Source: Paralichthys olivaceus (taxonomy: Eukaryota; Chordata; Actinopteri; Pleuronectiformes; Paralichthyidae). Taken from it: DNA of 64,000 bases. Both the position numbers and the translations under genes were made by a program. The DNA lies in assembly GCF_024713975.1 (NCBI RefSeq), contig NC_091094.1, positions 15,161,001 through 15,225,000 of the forward strand. Direction: 5' to 3'. Shown here one piece after another: positions 47,230 through 57,943 of this stretch (positions are counted from its first letter, which is position 1; the number at the start of each line of letters is the position of its first letter). The notes beneath the pieces were generated by a model, which saw nothing but the letters and a program-made list of their open reading frames with translations, searched no databases and had not been told where the DNA came from.

Positions 47230-49884
47230 TGTTTGTTTAAATAGGCAGGAATATACTGGGTAACTCTAATCGACCATTTTGCTGGTAGCTGGGTGCTGCT
47301 TATGTTGGCTTTTATGGAGATCCTCAGCTTCTGCTACATATACGGTAAATATACCACAACTATGGTTTGTCTGTCTGTCTGTGAAACACATATTGCGTCA
47401 ACCGCACATCTTATTGTCTTAACAAGTAGCATATTAATGCCCAGAGACGTACAGTGTAAAATTTGGTGCTTCAGTCTTCAGATAAACCACAGCAGCAGTC
47501 GATAACGGCCTCAGACCTCACGTCCAAATTGCCACCAGATTGTTTTTATAATAAGATTACTTCATCTCACCATATAAACTGATACAAACACTCACAGGTG
47601 CAGCAGGTGCACATTCATAAAACCTTTGTCTTCAAAGTAAAAGCATGTTTGTTTTGTTTGTTTTTATGGTGCTGCAGTTTGGTACTGATAACATGTATGG
47701 TACATACATGTTAGCAGTAATTAAACAAACTCAGTTTAATTTTATGAAAAACATTTGTAGTGGAAATTTATCTCGAGATGTGAAGAGTTTTTCAGACCAG
47801 AATTATCTTTGGGTCTTTAATTAAGCTCTGCAGAGGGTTTCACACTCAGCATGCTCAGAGTGGAACACCTTGAATAGTGAAAGGAGAAGGTTAAACAGGA
47901 AACATAAGAGACAACTGTTTCTAGTTATAGCATGAAAACTGAAGCCACCTGTAGTCTGGTTGAAACAGGAAGCTGCCTGCTCTTGCTTCTGCCAGACAGT
48001 TCCTCTTATGCGAGCACAACTGTTTCTAGATGAGTTATTGTTGAACACAGCACACAAGCATTGATCAGACTTCAAGCTAAGGTAATATGCAAATTTTTCC
48101 ATTACACATTCACTATAAAATCTTCATTGCAGATAAACCAGGTAGGATGAACACAAATGTTTCTAACTTCACTCTGCACCATAGTTGCTTTGATAAAGGT
48201 CTTAGTACAAACAATAAAAAGTGACAGTATAGTGGAGAGGACTCCAGATAATTAAGACAGGCAAAGCTAACAGCCCATTCCAAACAGACAGGTTTAAAAC
48301 TCCCACTGTACCAGTTCTGTAAATGTAAATCTTAACTTCAGTTGCTTGATTGTATTTACTGTACAGTATGTGCTTACCAACTAAGTTGTTTATCATACTC
48401 ACTGTCTGTGACAATGATTTTAATGACATTTACTTGCCGAAGGTAGTTATGAACCTTGCTTGTACACTAAATTGTTAGCTTTTTTACTTCTTTGTCAAAT
48501 TATTGTAAAAATACTTTGCTGGGGAGGTCAGGGTATTCTCAGTGTCAGCAAATCCCTTTTAAAGACCAAAACCAGCAAGGTGTTTAGTTTGTATCAAATG
48601 TCATTCAAAAAATAATAAATGTAGTACATTTCTTGGGGACTACTGCTTGTATGTTGTGCGGTAGTGAGAATTTACTATACTGCTACATTATCCAAACAAT
48701 TTTTATTTTTTTCAAGAAATCCTCAGTTAAATTCCAGATAACAGGACATTTCAGTTTTGATTGAAAGACCCCTAGTGTCGAAATTACATATTGTTTGTTT
48801 AAGTTGCATAGCTAGCCTTTGCTTAGGATGGTGGTACTGGTCTTTTTCTCAGATTTGTTTGAATATATGCATTATGAATATATTCTATACATTATGTAAA
48901 AACATGTATAGAATATATAATATATACAGTTGTATGCTTTATTATTAGTTTATCAGTTGAGGATTATTACATTTATTCTGATTTATTTATTTTTACACAC
49001 AACATGGCATTGTTGAAACCTTGGCTAGCATTTGACAGATTACTTGACAAATGTTAATGCAAGAAGAACCTTTCCATTGCACTAAAGCGTCTCCTTTGCG
49101 CATTTTTATTCTCATGAATTGCAGGAGGAAACAATTTAATTAAAGACATTGAGATGATGGTTGGGGAGAAGAGCTTTTGCTTCTGGCTGTTGTGGAAAAC
49201 ATTTTGGTTCCTGATCAGCCCCTGCTTAATTTTGGTGAGTAGTTTCATTTTTTTTTTCTTTATAGTATGAAACTAAATTTATTTGGGAAACTATTTTTTA
49301 TTTAACATTTTTATGACTGCACCAGCAACAGCCAGTGACCATAGGCATGTTGTATCCATCTGTCAGATTCTTCAAGAATATTTCAAGAACACCTTGAGAA
49401 ATGAGGGCCATCATGTGGATCTCAATAAATATGATTGAATGTTTCAGTGTATTTACTATTAATTCCTTTGTCTATTTAGGTGATCTTCATCTGGTCTCTG
49501 ATATTCTTTATTCCCCCCACCTATGGAGGAATCGAATACCCAGAGTGGGGCTTGACTTTGGGTTGGTGCATGTCTGCATCCATCTTTATCTGGATCCCTG
49601 TTGTCATTGTGTATAGGCTGATGAAAGCAGAGGGAGGCTTCTTGGAGGTGCGTACATTGTCTTTGTTAATTGTATGTTCTGTAAATTTAAAACAGTGTAA
49701 GTGTGTACTTATATTCAGGGTAATTTCTATTTGTGTAATACTGTACTTTCAACAGCGTGTGAAGACAACGTGCACTCCCTCTGAGGATTGGCATCCATAC
49801 CTGGAGATCCATCGAGGAGAAAGATACTCAGAAGAAAGCTGTCGGCAAAGGAACTCAGCGTCAACAAGGAACAAGCCAATATAA
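40615..49884 (+). CDS. slc6a14: SLC6A14-like Na+/Cl- amino-acid transporter, tandem copy 2
   Basis: Second 12-helix SLC6 carrier, about 621 residues, same orientation and same 15-exon plan as copy 1. Coding exons: 40615-40671, 42153-42297, 42395-42526, 44358-44519, 44792-44906, 44989-45121, 45354-45494, 45576-45711, 46059-46151, 46242-46367, 46522-46640, 47245-47344, 49125-49234, 49480-49647, 49756-49884. Motifs: [25 protein letters not shown] in TM1, [28 protein letters not shown] and TLASYNTF in TM6, [12 protein letters not shown], and the tail [12 protein letters not shown]. All key SLC6 elements are intact, so it should be functional. Differences: Met replaces the Trp of copy 1 in the TM6 GMGG segment, so substrate range may differ; the tail is shorter. 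Intron 3 (1.8 kb) has gained a LINE fragment and intron 12 is 1.8 kb. Exons 5-6 with their intron are nearly identical to copy 1. The first exon is supported by its phase-0 donor GTAGGT and its position. Confidence 0.92.
43400..43870 (-). mobile_element. LINE reverse-transcriptase ORF fragment in intron 3 of SLC6 copy 2
   Basis: The minus-strand frame 43804-43442 encodes the C-terminal part of a non-LTR retrotransposon ORF2. Blocks such as [42 protein letters not shown] and [10 protein letters not shown] are hallmarks of fish L2/Rex1-type LINEs. After HWLPVAARI the frame is lost, and only a small part of ORF2 remains, so it is a dead fragment. The exact clade is inferred from memory. Confidence 0.85.
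46641..46867 (+). other. Protein-like open frame within intron 11 of SLC6 copy 2
   Basis: The frame running on from exon 11 stays open to 46867 and encodes charged, helix-like sequence ([38 protein letters not shown]). It cannot be SLC6 coding sequence because it lacks the TM9 motif, which resumes at 47245 (AGIYWV). The composition looks more like a protein fragment than random DNA, perhaps from an old mobile element, but I do not recognise the family. Confidence 0.3.
47195..47226. repeat. (GT)n microsatellite upstream of exon 12 of SLC6 copy 2
   Basis: About 16 GT units ending roughly 20 bases before the acceptor of the exon at 47245. It is at the same intron position as the longer GT tract of copy 1. 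Confidence 0.93.
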
Positions 49885-51112
49885 CATGACATTGTTACTG
49901 CAAATGCAATTTTAATATTGATTTGTGTGTCATGTTTTCTTGTGTCCAAGGTCATATTAATTATGAAGTAGTAGTAGTAAAATCCATTCAGAATGCTTTA
50001 CATTTTACAAACACTACATGCAGGTACACAGTTTTATTATTTTTTAAAATTCCTGTTCATTACATTGACACTGATTCTGATCAAGTCAAAACTTCATGAG
50101 GAATGTAGAACCAGTAGTTAAAAAAAATGATCTGACTTTTCGCAAAGACATATATCTCTTTTCTTCAAATCAGGTTAATAGTTAAAGCTAAAACCATTGA
50201 ACAGTGTTATAATGTGATTATACTGTCTCATGAGTTGACTTTAAAGACAGTTTAAATCTTTAAATGCTGCCGTTGTCATTGTGTACAGGGAGTCATTCAC
50301 AAGTACACATTGCTGTGATCGTTTATACAGTTTTCAGGCTCTGTAAGTTTCAGGACAACTACCTCATCAATTACATAAAGATTGAAGTGGTTCAAATTCT
50401 GTCATATCTTTTATCTTCATAATGTACCTTCACTAAATGTCTCTCATTGTTTAAATATTAGGTCCAAACTGTCACTTTACAGACTGTCTACATAGTTCAA
50501 GATGTTATTGCAGTTGGCTTTTGAACTGTTCTGTTATTAATACATTCCTTCCTTGTTTGCTACAGAGCATCTCTCCTCATCATTCTTTTAAGAGCTCCAT
50601 CTGCTGGACATCATGGCCCTAAAAATTACAGTTTCTATTCTATACCTTGTATTATTTTCATTCCAGATCATACTTTTGAAAGTACTGAAATAGTATTTTC
50701 ATGTCCTTTTAAAAACATACAGTATGAATAGGTTAATGTGGGACAACTCTCCAATATGGATCTGCCTTGTAATAATTATAAGCAGTTTAATCCTTTCTGT
50801 GTTAACCCTAAAACTTTTTTGAAGACTAAGAAAAAGCTATTGGAGGCATATCGTAATACGTAACACTGAAAAAACTGATTTAACCCTACACCACAAATTA
50901 TAATTTAGCAGATTCACATGAGAATGACAAAAAATAAGGTGTATAAGTATATAATTTCACAAAGAGATAAAATAGCTCAGATTTCATGTACTACCTCAGG
51001 ACTGATGTACTACTGAATATAATGGTTTGTAAAGGTTTGTTTGTTTTGTGGCATTTGTCAAAAACCTAAATGAATCGTATGGTGCTGTCTTTGTTTTCAC
51101 CACTGTCTGAAT

Positions 51113-51118
51113 AATAAA
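51113..51118 (+). promoter_or_regulatory. Candidate polyadenylation signal, SLC6 copy 2
   Basis: AATAAA followed by a GT-rich stretch (GGTGAGAGTATGTGG) about ten bases downstream. This would give a 3' UTR of about 1.2 kb. Confidence 0.4.
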
Positions 51119-51664
51119 GGCCTAATGGTGAGAGTATGTGGCAGCATTTCTTTTTATAAACTGTAGTCAACAGAAAAATAATCATTCAGGTAAATTACAG
51201 ATTCCTGACAATATAAGTGCAGTAACAAAGTATATGTACTTTAATACTTCCCATCTCTGCTCACTTATATAAGTCCATTCTTTCCCAAAATGTTTGATAA
51301 GAGTCCTGGCCTGAAGACATCTACATGCCACTATTCAAATAAAGTTATTGCGTCACCCACTGGAAACAGGAAGTTACATGTTTTCATACTTTCCCACCTA
51401 CTAGCATCAGGAAGTACTTCTCATGTCACAATCATCATTCCTTATACACGTAATTATCATGGTCTAGTCTAAAAGTTTTGCACATCAACAAATGAATGTT
51501 TGGTGCATGTACTCACTCATTCACACAGTGTTTGAGGTGTGTTCTTTAAAGTTGATAATTGATAAACTAATGTCTCTTGCGGATTTGCAGTTGAATGATT
51601 TTTAATGGAACATGCATGGAATACACAAAGCCACCAGTGATGTGAAGTTGCTTTAAATGTCATA

Positions 51665-51670
51665 TTTATT
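51665..51670 (-). promoter_or_regulatory. Chitinase polyadenylation signal
   Basis: AATAAA on the minus strand about 125 bases after the chitinase stop codon. It is the first such hexamer after the stop. Confidence 0.65.
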
Positions 51671-51792
51671 CAGGTTTTATGAGCCAGGTGTTACACAGCT
51701 GTTCCTGAATAGGCCTTACTTGGATGGTCATATGTTACATGATTATTGACCCAGATGTTAACCCAACAACATGCAGTTCCTCCGTGGATGAT

Positions 51793-54633
51793 TTAAGCCC
51801 AGTTGCAGCACTTGCAGCTGTTATCGAACACCAGGCCGACAGCACAGTGCTGGTCATAGGTCTTTCCTTGGCTGCACTCATAGAAGTGGTTCTTGTTGGT
51901 TGCATCAGGGTAGAGTCCATTGGATTTTCCAGCACAGAAGCCAGATCCTCCGCTGCTGCTGCCACCGCTACTGCTGCCGCCACTGCTGCCACCACTGCTT
52001 CCGCCACCACCGGGCTGGGGCTGAGCGTGCTGGGTTGGTGTGACTGGAGGCAGGGGGTTAGAACGAGAGGCACAAGCTGAGGAGAGAAATGAAAATAGGT
52101 AAAACATGGAAATATTCTCATTGCGATTTTTACAGGCAGGTGTGTTTTTCATGCGTACAGGCTCCAGTTCCCAGTCCACTCTTGATGGTGTTGATCAGAG
52201 GGTATCTTCCCTGGCCACAGAAAGTGCCACTGAAATCATCAAGATCCAGACTCCACACCATGGCTCCACCGAAACCGCTCTGCTTCAGCCACTGAATCTG
52301 TAGAGCGGATGAGAGGTTAAACCAAGTGTTAAAAACACAACATTTGGAGACATGTATGTGAATAATTATAATCAACTTCATACCTTGATTTGGAAGCTCT
52401 TCACATTGTCATATCCAACCCAGGTTCCCTGGTTGTAGGCATATGGCACATCCTGGGTGCTGTCCCAGGCCTGAGTGGCTCCCTGCTTCAGGAAAGAGCA
52501 GATCTGACGGCAGAGAGAACCTTTACGTTAAGGATCCACACAAGATTTAAGTAAATGTTGCATATGGAAGAAAACCAGAAGCCCCAACCTCATAGTAGGC
52601 CCAGAAACCAGCCTGACGAGTGAAAGTTCCAGCAGGTCCAGGTCCACTGGCAGGAGCTCCCACAGCTGTGTTGGAGGAAGCCAGACGGAAGGTGTGGCCA
52701 TAGGTGGGGAAACCAACCAGCAGCTTCTCAGCTGGGGCACCGTTGCTCTTCCAGTAGTTCATGGCATAGTCCTGCACATGAGAGAGTACAGACCAGCATG
52801 AATGTCTACTCCTTGATGTCATGTTTATTCATTTACAGCAAACAGAGACAATTAATGGTCACTTCACTCACCACATTGAAGTAGACCATGGCTCCCTGGT
52901 CAGCGGGTCCTTTGAACAGAGGGCTGTTCTCTCCAACATTGTGCTCCCAAGAACCATGGAAGTCATAGGTCATGACGTGGAAGTAGTCCAGCACACTGGT
53001 CAACAGACAAAGGGATTCATGTTTAGCGTATTATACAACAATTGTGAGAGTGTGTCATGTTTGCATGCACACACACTTACGCGCCAATCTGAGCAATCTG
53101 GTATCCAGAGTCAATGGTTCCCTTTCCAGCAGAGACAGCAGCAGTCAGCATCAGACGGGGACGGTTGGTCTTCTTGCCCTCAGCCTCAAAGGCGCTCATC
53201 AGTTCCTTGAGATCGACAAGGAGAAAGAAACAGCAACAGTCACACGTTTTTTAAAAGTATATAAATCCATCTGTTGATTGATATGTTTCACTCTCAAAGT
53301 CTGTTGCCATTATTTACTATTGAGACTTCAACCGTACACATTTACATTGATGACAGTTATTAAAGATTAAACAGAAACCTGTAATTTAGAGAGAAACTGC
53401 TGAATGTGCATTAACATGAGGATTTGTATAATGCACATTTGTCAAAGTAAAATGGATTTCATGGCGTAGAAGTTTGTGGATTTTACTTTCTGTTCTTTTC
53501 TAGATTCTCAGTTTGAACTTGGAACAGTTGATAACAATGCAGCGCAAAAGGGACTGTCGGGTAAAGTATGACTGATGTTGTTTGTAGTGTTTATTCTATG
53601 AATATACTCTTGAGATATGACCAGTTCTACAGGATTTCCTGACATGTTACAGTTACTTGCAGGTTTTGCCAGTGACATGTCACCATGGTAGTGTTGGTCT
53701 ACAACATGGATTCATCATAGCTGGTAACTGAGTGTCAATAAGACCCACCTGGACCAGAACAGTGTAGCGCTCCTTATCCTGAGGTGGGGAGCCACGAGAG
53801 CCGGGGTACTCCCAGTCAATATCCAGACCATCAAACTCATACTGACGCAGGAATGTGATCACGCTGGTGATGAAGGTCTGACGATTGGCAGGGGAGGAAA
53901 CCATGGCTGTAAACCTGGAGGAGGTCAAGATGACAGTCAGAGCGATGTTCCTGCAAGTGTTACAAGATCCTCTTGGTGAGAATATTGATCCTCGTGTCAT
54001 CACTTACTTCTGAGTACCAAAGTTCCAGCCTCCGATGGCCAGCAGTGTCTTCAGGTTGCTGTTTCTGCAAGCAACAAAAACATCCATTTAGAACCCTTTC
54101 ATTACAAAGTACTGTAATGTGTGTTTCCATGTGTGCTGGAGTCTCACTGTCACAGCATTTCTTGTGTACTTACTGGTTCTTCAGAGCCTGGAACTGTCCA
54201 TAGAGTTTCTCATCGTCCCACTCATAGGTCTTGATCATGTTGCTGTCCATTCCAGCGAAGGCATAGATGAGGTGGTCACAGAGACATGGGTCAATGTTGG
54301 TGGGGAAATACTTGCCTGCTCCGGGACGGTACTGTCCCCAGTTGGTGAAATAACAGGAGAGGATGTAGGATGATCCTGCAGTATATGGAACAATCACTCT
54401 GACATTAGTTTACAAACTTCAGTATACATGAGCAATACTTAGTGGAGAGAGAAAATAATTACCTAGCTGCACGTGCAGCAGGAGTGCCAGTCCTGCAAAG
54501 AGAAGAAAAACGTTTAAGAGAGCATGAAGAGGCAGGATAATTCCACCTGAATTTAAATGTGTTGTAACAAAGTTTGAAAAGTTTCTGTGAACAAGGAGCT
54601 CAGCTTACCGACGCAGATGAGTAGCTTGCCCAT
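51793..54633 (-). CDS. chia: Acidic chitinase-type GH18 chitinase with chitin-binding domain
   Basis: A secreted endo-acting chitinase of about 484 residues that hydrolyses beta-1,4-GlcNAc links in chitin, with likely roles in digestion of chitinous prey or defence. Coding exons on the minus strand: 54633-54609, 54492-54463, 54375-54174, 54064-54008, 53914-53749, 53205-53081, 52995-52872, 52771-52589, 52503-52384, 52297-52159, 52076-51793; all phases agree. A signal peptide ([19 protein letters not shown]) precedes [11 protein letters not shown]. The catalytic motif DGLDIDWE is intact, with the acid Glu at about residue 140 and the DxxDxDxE spacing. [10 protein letters not shown] and [13 protein letters not shown] complete the barrel signature. 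A Gly/Ser linker follows, then a CBM14 domain ending CKCCNWA. Architecture and length match vertebrate CHIA; CHIT1 is the alternative, as the two are similar. It is not a catalytically dead chi-lectin, since those lose the Glu. The exon 8 donor (GAG|GTTGGG) is weak but keeps the frame. Confidence 0.95.
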
Positions 54634-54670
54634 GTTGTCTCTGTACAACGATTTAAGGCTCCTCAGACTC

Positions 54671-54676
54671 TTTTAT
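54671..54676 (-). promoter_or_regulatory. TATA box of the chitinase gene
   Basis: The minus strand reads GCATAAAAGAGTC about 40 bases upstream of the ATG. A start site about 30 bases downstream of it would leave a 5' leader of only some 10-15 bases before the ATG at 54633. A short TATA-driven leader suits a highly expressed, tissue-restricted gene. Confidence 0.55.
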
Positions 54677-56336
54677 GCTCCTCAGGTCCTCCTCCATATC
54701 TGCAATATCTGTGACGTGTGTTTGAAGAAGCATGAAGACTCAGCATAAGTGAAAAGTCAAACTTGTTCTTTTATTTGGTCACAGCTGATAACCTTCATGT
54801 GACTTTTTGACAATGATATGATCCGATATAAACAAATTATTTCCAAAGCTTTTGAAATTGGCAGAAAAGCGTCTTCATGTGTCACGTGGCTTCATATGCA
54901 CCACAAGGTTTTCACTGTTATGACTATAACTTTCAATGGTTAACAGGTGTTTTATAAATTTAATTTTCCATGATCGGTCCTCATGACGTAACTGAATTAC
55001 CCACCTTTTTCCATTGACACAAGTTGTTTGACAGCGATGTTTGCTAGGTGGTTCTTAACTTCTCTGCTACATACCTTATCACCCTCACATGCAATCAGTC
55101 ATCACTGATGTTTATTTGTCCTTCCCTGCCATTGGATGTGGATCAGCAGTTGATGAGTGTTATGCGATGTGGGTTGTAAAATCTATCTCACACTGACGGT
55201 GCCATCACTTTGAATTTCCATTATGACATACTGAATGATCATTTTTAATGTTGGGCACCAAAAGCTGCCACTTAGTCTCCATCTGTGAAATTCCAAAATT
55301 AATCTACAAATACTTGGAAGTTACCTTGTAATTTGTAGACTTATGGAGAGGAAAAGTGCTTTGAAATGTTTTAAGGTAAAGCCTCTAAACAGGAGTGTTG
55401 AAAATGTTAGTTAAAAACGAATGAACCGTGTGTAGGACTTAAGTAATGCTACTGGATGAAATGTGGCCCAACCAAATAGCTAAAAATCATCTGCATAAAG
55501 TGAAACATAATATTTTTCATTATCTTTACATATTTATGATGAATAGTTTGAGACTGGACAGGGGTCTATGGGTTCTTCTAAATCATATGTAAAAAAAGAA
55601 TGAATTTACCTCCTATAAGAGGGCTTCAAGATTAAATGATCCCACCTATTCAGTTTACTTTACATTTTAAGTCCTGTTTACATGACTGATATTATTTTTA
55701 TGATGCTCCTAAACAGGTAAAGAGGAAAAGAAAGAAAAACAAAATTCACAATAAGCATTTGCAGTTATATACACTGTATAAATTAAGCTTTTGGGTAAAA
55801 TTATTATGCAGGGTATATTTTGCATCTGTCTGAGTCACTTTGACAACAGCCCTGCTTTCACATCAGAGAGCTGCATGTTGACACCTTTTCAAGGACAACA
55901 CCCCTTTTTGAATTATATCATATTCCAACCTGTGCACAGATTCAATCACAATCTCAATCATTCAGTCACATACACACTTATATTATTTGGTAATAACTGA
56001 GGTGCCTGTTATGCAATGGTGGATTAATAAATGTGTAAGGAATGATGTTCAGTATGAGGACTCTAAATTGATGTTTTCCATGTTGACCATGTTTGCGTAA
56101 TGCATTATTTAATAAGCACTAAACTACAGTCCAGCTGATGTTGATGGGGATATCATGGTTTTGCAGGTATTTGGTAAAATAGTCCTTGTTGTGTATAAAA
56201 AAATGTAATCATGGCATCAAGGGAAAACCTACCGGGTGAGTGAAAGTTTTGACAGGTTGCAATAAAAATTGTGGGATCACTAAAGTCATTAATTAATATA
56301 TCTGAGGCTATTCATTAAATGTATGCAGATTGTGAA

Positions 56337-56397
56337 GACTGGGATTGATCTGCCAACCCTCTGGTCTGAGGACAACTACTCTACCCCTCAGCCACAA
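56337..56397 (-). repeat. tRNA-like SINE head fragment
   Basis: On the minus strand the sequence reads as a degenerate tRNA promoter (TGGCTGAGGGGTAGAGTAGT, later AGAGGGTTGGCAGATCAATC), as seen in tRNA-derived SINEs of fish. It lacks a proper clover-leaf and is not a functional tRNA gene. Confidence 0.45.
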
Positions 56398-57842
56398 TGC
56401 ATTGTGGTTTAATTCCTACCTCCACCCTGATGTTAGGTTTTCATCAGGTCTCATAGTATGTTAGCTACTAAGATTATGAATCCTGATTGGTCTAGGTACA
56501 GATCAGGGGGCAGATCCAGGACTTTCTTTTACATTACAAGAAATGGTGTTTTTAAATTATTTATTTTTTTCACATTTTTGTGAATAGCACGAGAAATAAT
56601 GCAGAGCTCTTCATGAAAAAAATCTGAAATTTGTATAATGCTTGTATCTATGAAAAGGTGATTTTTTTTTCTGGATAATGATATGAATTTTGTAAATCAT
56701 AATAAACACTTTTAGGTGATCTACCTTTATTCAGTAAGTGAGTGCTACCACCATAACCCTCTCACAAATGTCTCTTTGGGGTTTTACATTTTAAATTTGA
56801 GCAGAATTTATTTAAAAGCAGTTGGTAGTTGAAGTGATTCATTTAATGCTTAGCGAATATTTAAAGTTATACATACAATGTTTTGTAAGAAAGAGCAGAG
56901 TGTTTGATGCACTACAGAATCTTACCACCAGAGAGAGTCAATAAGCTCTGTTAGCTTTCAGATCCATTCAGTAGAAAATGTGCAAGTTATAATTTCCTCT
57001 GCAGTGATGTCTGCTTTTCAACAAGGTCAAAACACTGGAGTAAACTGCGATCAACACAGGCTGTACCTCTGAAACAACAGAGCTTGTTTTTCACCACTAT
57101 GGAGAATTATTAACTTTTAATTTAACTTTCACAATGGCAACCATGTACAGGGAAACAGCAGATAAAACAGACCTGTTGCCACCTGCATATCACAGCACAC
57201 ACAGTGATGGGGAGACAGGATTTAGCTACAGAAACAAATTCAATCAGTACAAAATGAAATACTACAGGATAAGACTGATAATACATCAGTTATATTTCCA
57301 GGTCATTCCCAGCCATCACTGCAGTAGCTGTGATTTTTCTAGACTGTGTAAAACTTGATCAGAGCTGTGGTGTTGCATATTCAAGGCATAACAAGCCTCC
57401 TTTACTTTTCTGTTTGACAAAAAAAATCATTAAAACTGTAATGTATGATGTCACTCTGTACACATTTTTAAAATGCAATCAAAATGTGAATGCAGTGCTA
57501 AATGTGAGAGGCACTCAGTGTTCATTTCCCTCGATCTAGCTCGGCTCCCTCCATCCTCACCCGTTACCCCTCCCACAAAATGCAGCCTTCTTCCAACAGC
57601 CCGTTGCCGTAGATACTACTGGGCTTGTCACCATGGCAGCAAATACTCAATCATTTTCTGTCTTCCATGTGCACACATGCACTTGCACATTTTGTTGTAA
57701 TGTAAGAGGCTTGTCCCTGTGTCCCTTAGTGTTCCTAGGGAACAGTCCACCTGTGAACAGAATTCAAATGCTGTGACGGGGGAAGGGGATGCTCCGCTTG
57801 ACACTGAAGGATATGATGCATGATTATGTTGTGTTAGATCCT

Positions 57843-57874
57843 AACACACACACACACATCATTCTAACAGTTGG

Positions 57875-57941
<67 letters not shown>
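57843..57941. repeat. (CA)n followed by (GT)n, facing microsatellites
   Basis: A CA run at 57843-57858 and a GT run of about 32 units at 57877-57941 are separated by about 18 bases of unique sequence. Being reverse complements, they could pair as a hairpin; both are also Z-DNA-prone alternating tracts. Confidence 0.9.

Positions 57942-57943
<2 letters not shown>

Larger units (their letters stand above)
49885..51792. other. 3' UTRs and spacer between SLC6 copy 2 and chitinase
   Basis: The two genes converge here. The AT-rich sequence contains the likely 3' UTR of SLC6 copy 2 (to about 51.1 kb) and the short 3' UTR of the chitinase gene at the right end. No other exon is seen. Confidence 0.6.

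Noticed and set aside
57134-57358. Open frame starting MATMYRETADKTDLLPPAYH
   Set aside because: The beginning looks protein-like, but it soon becomes low-quality sequence and has no recognised homologue or exon partner.
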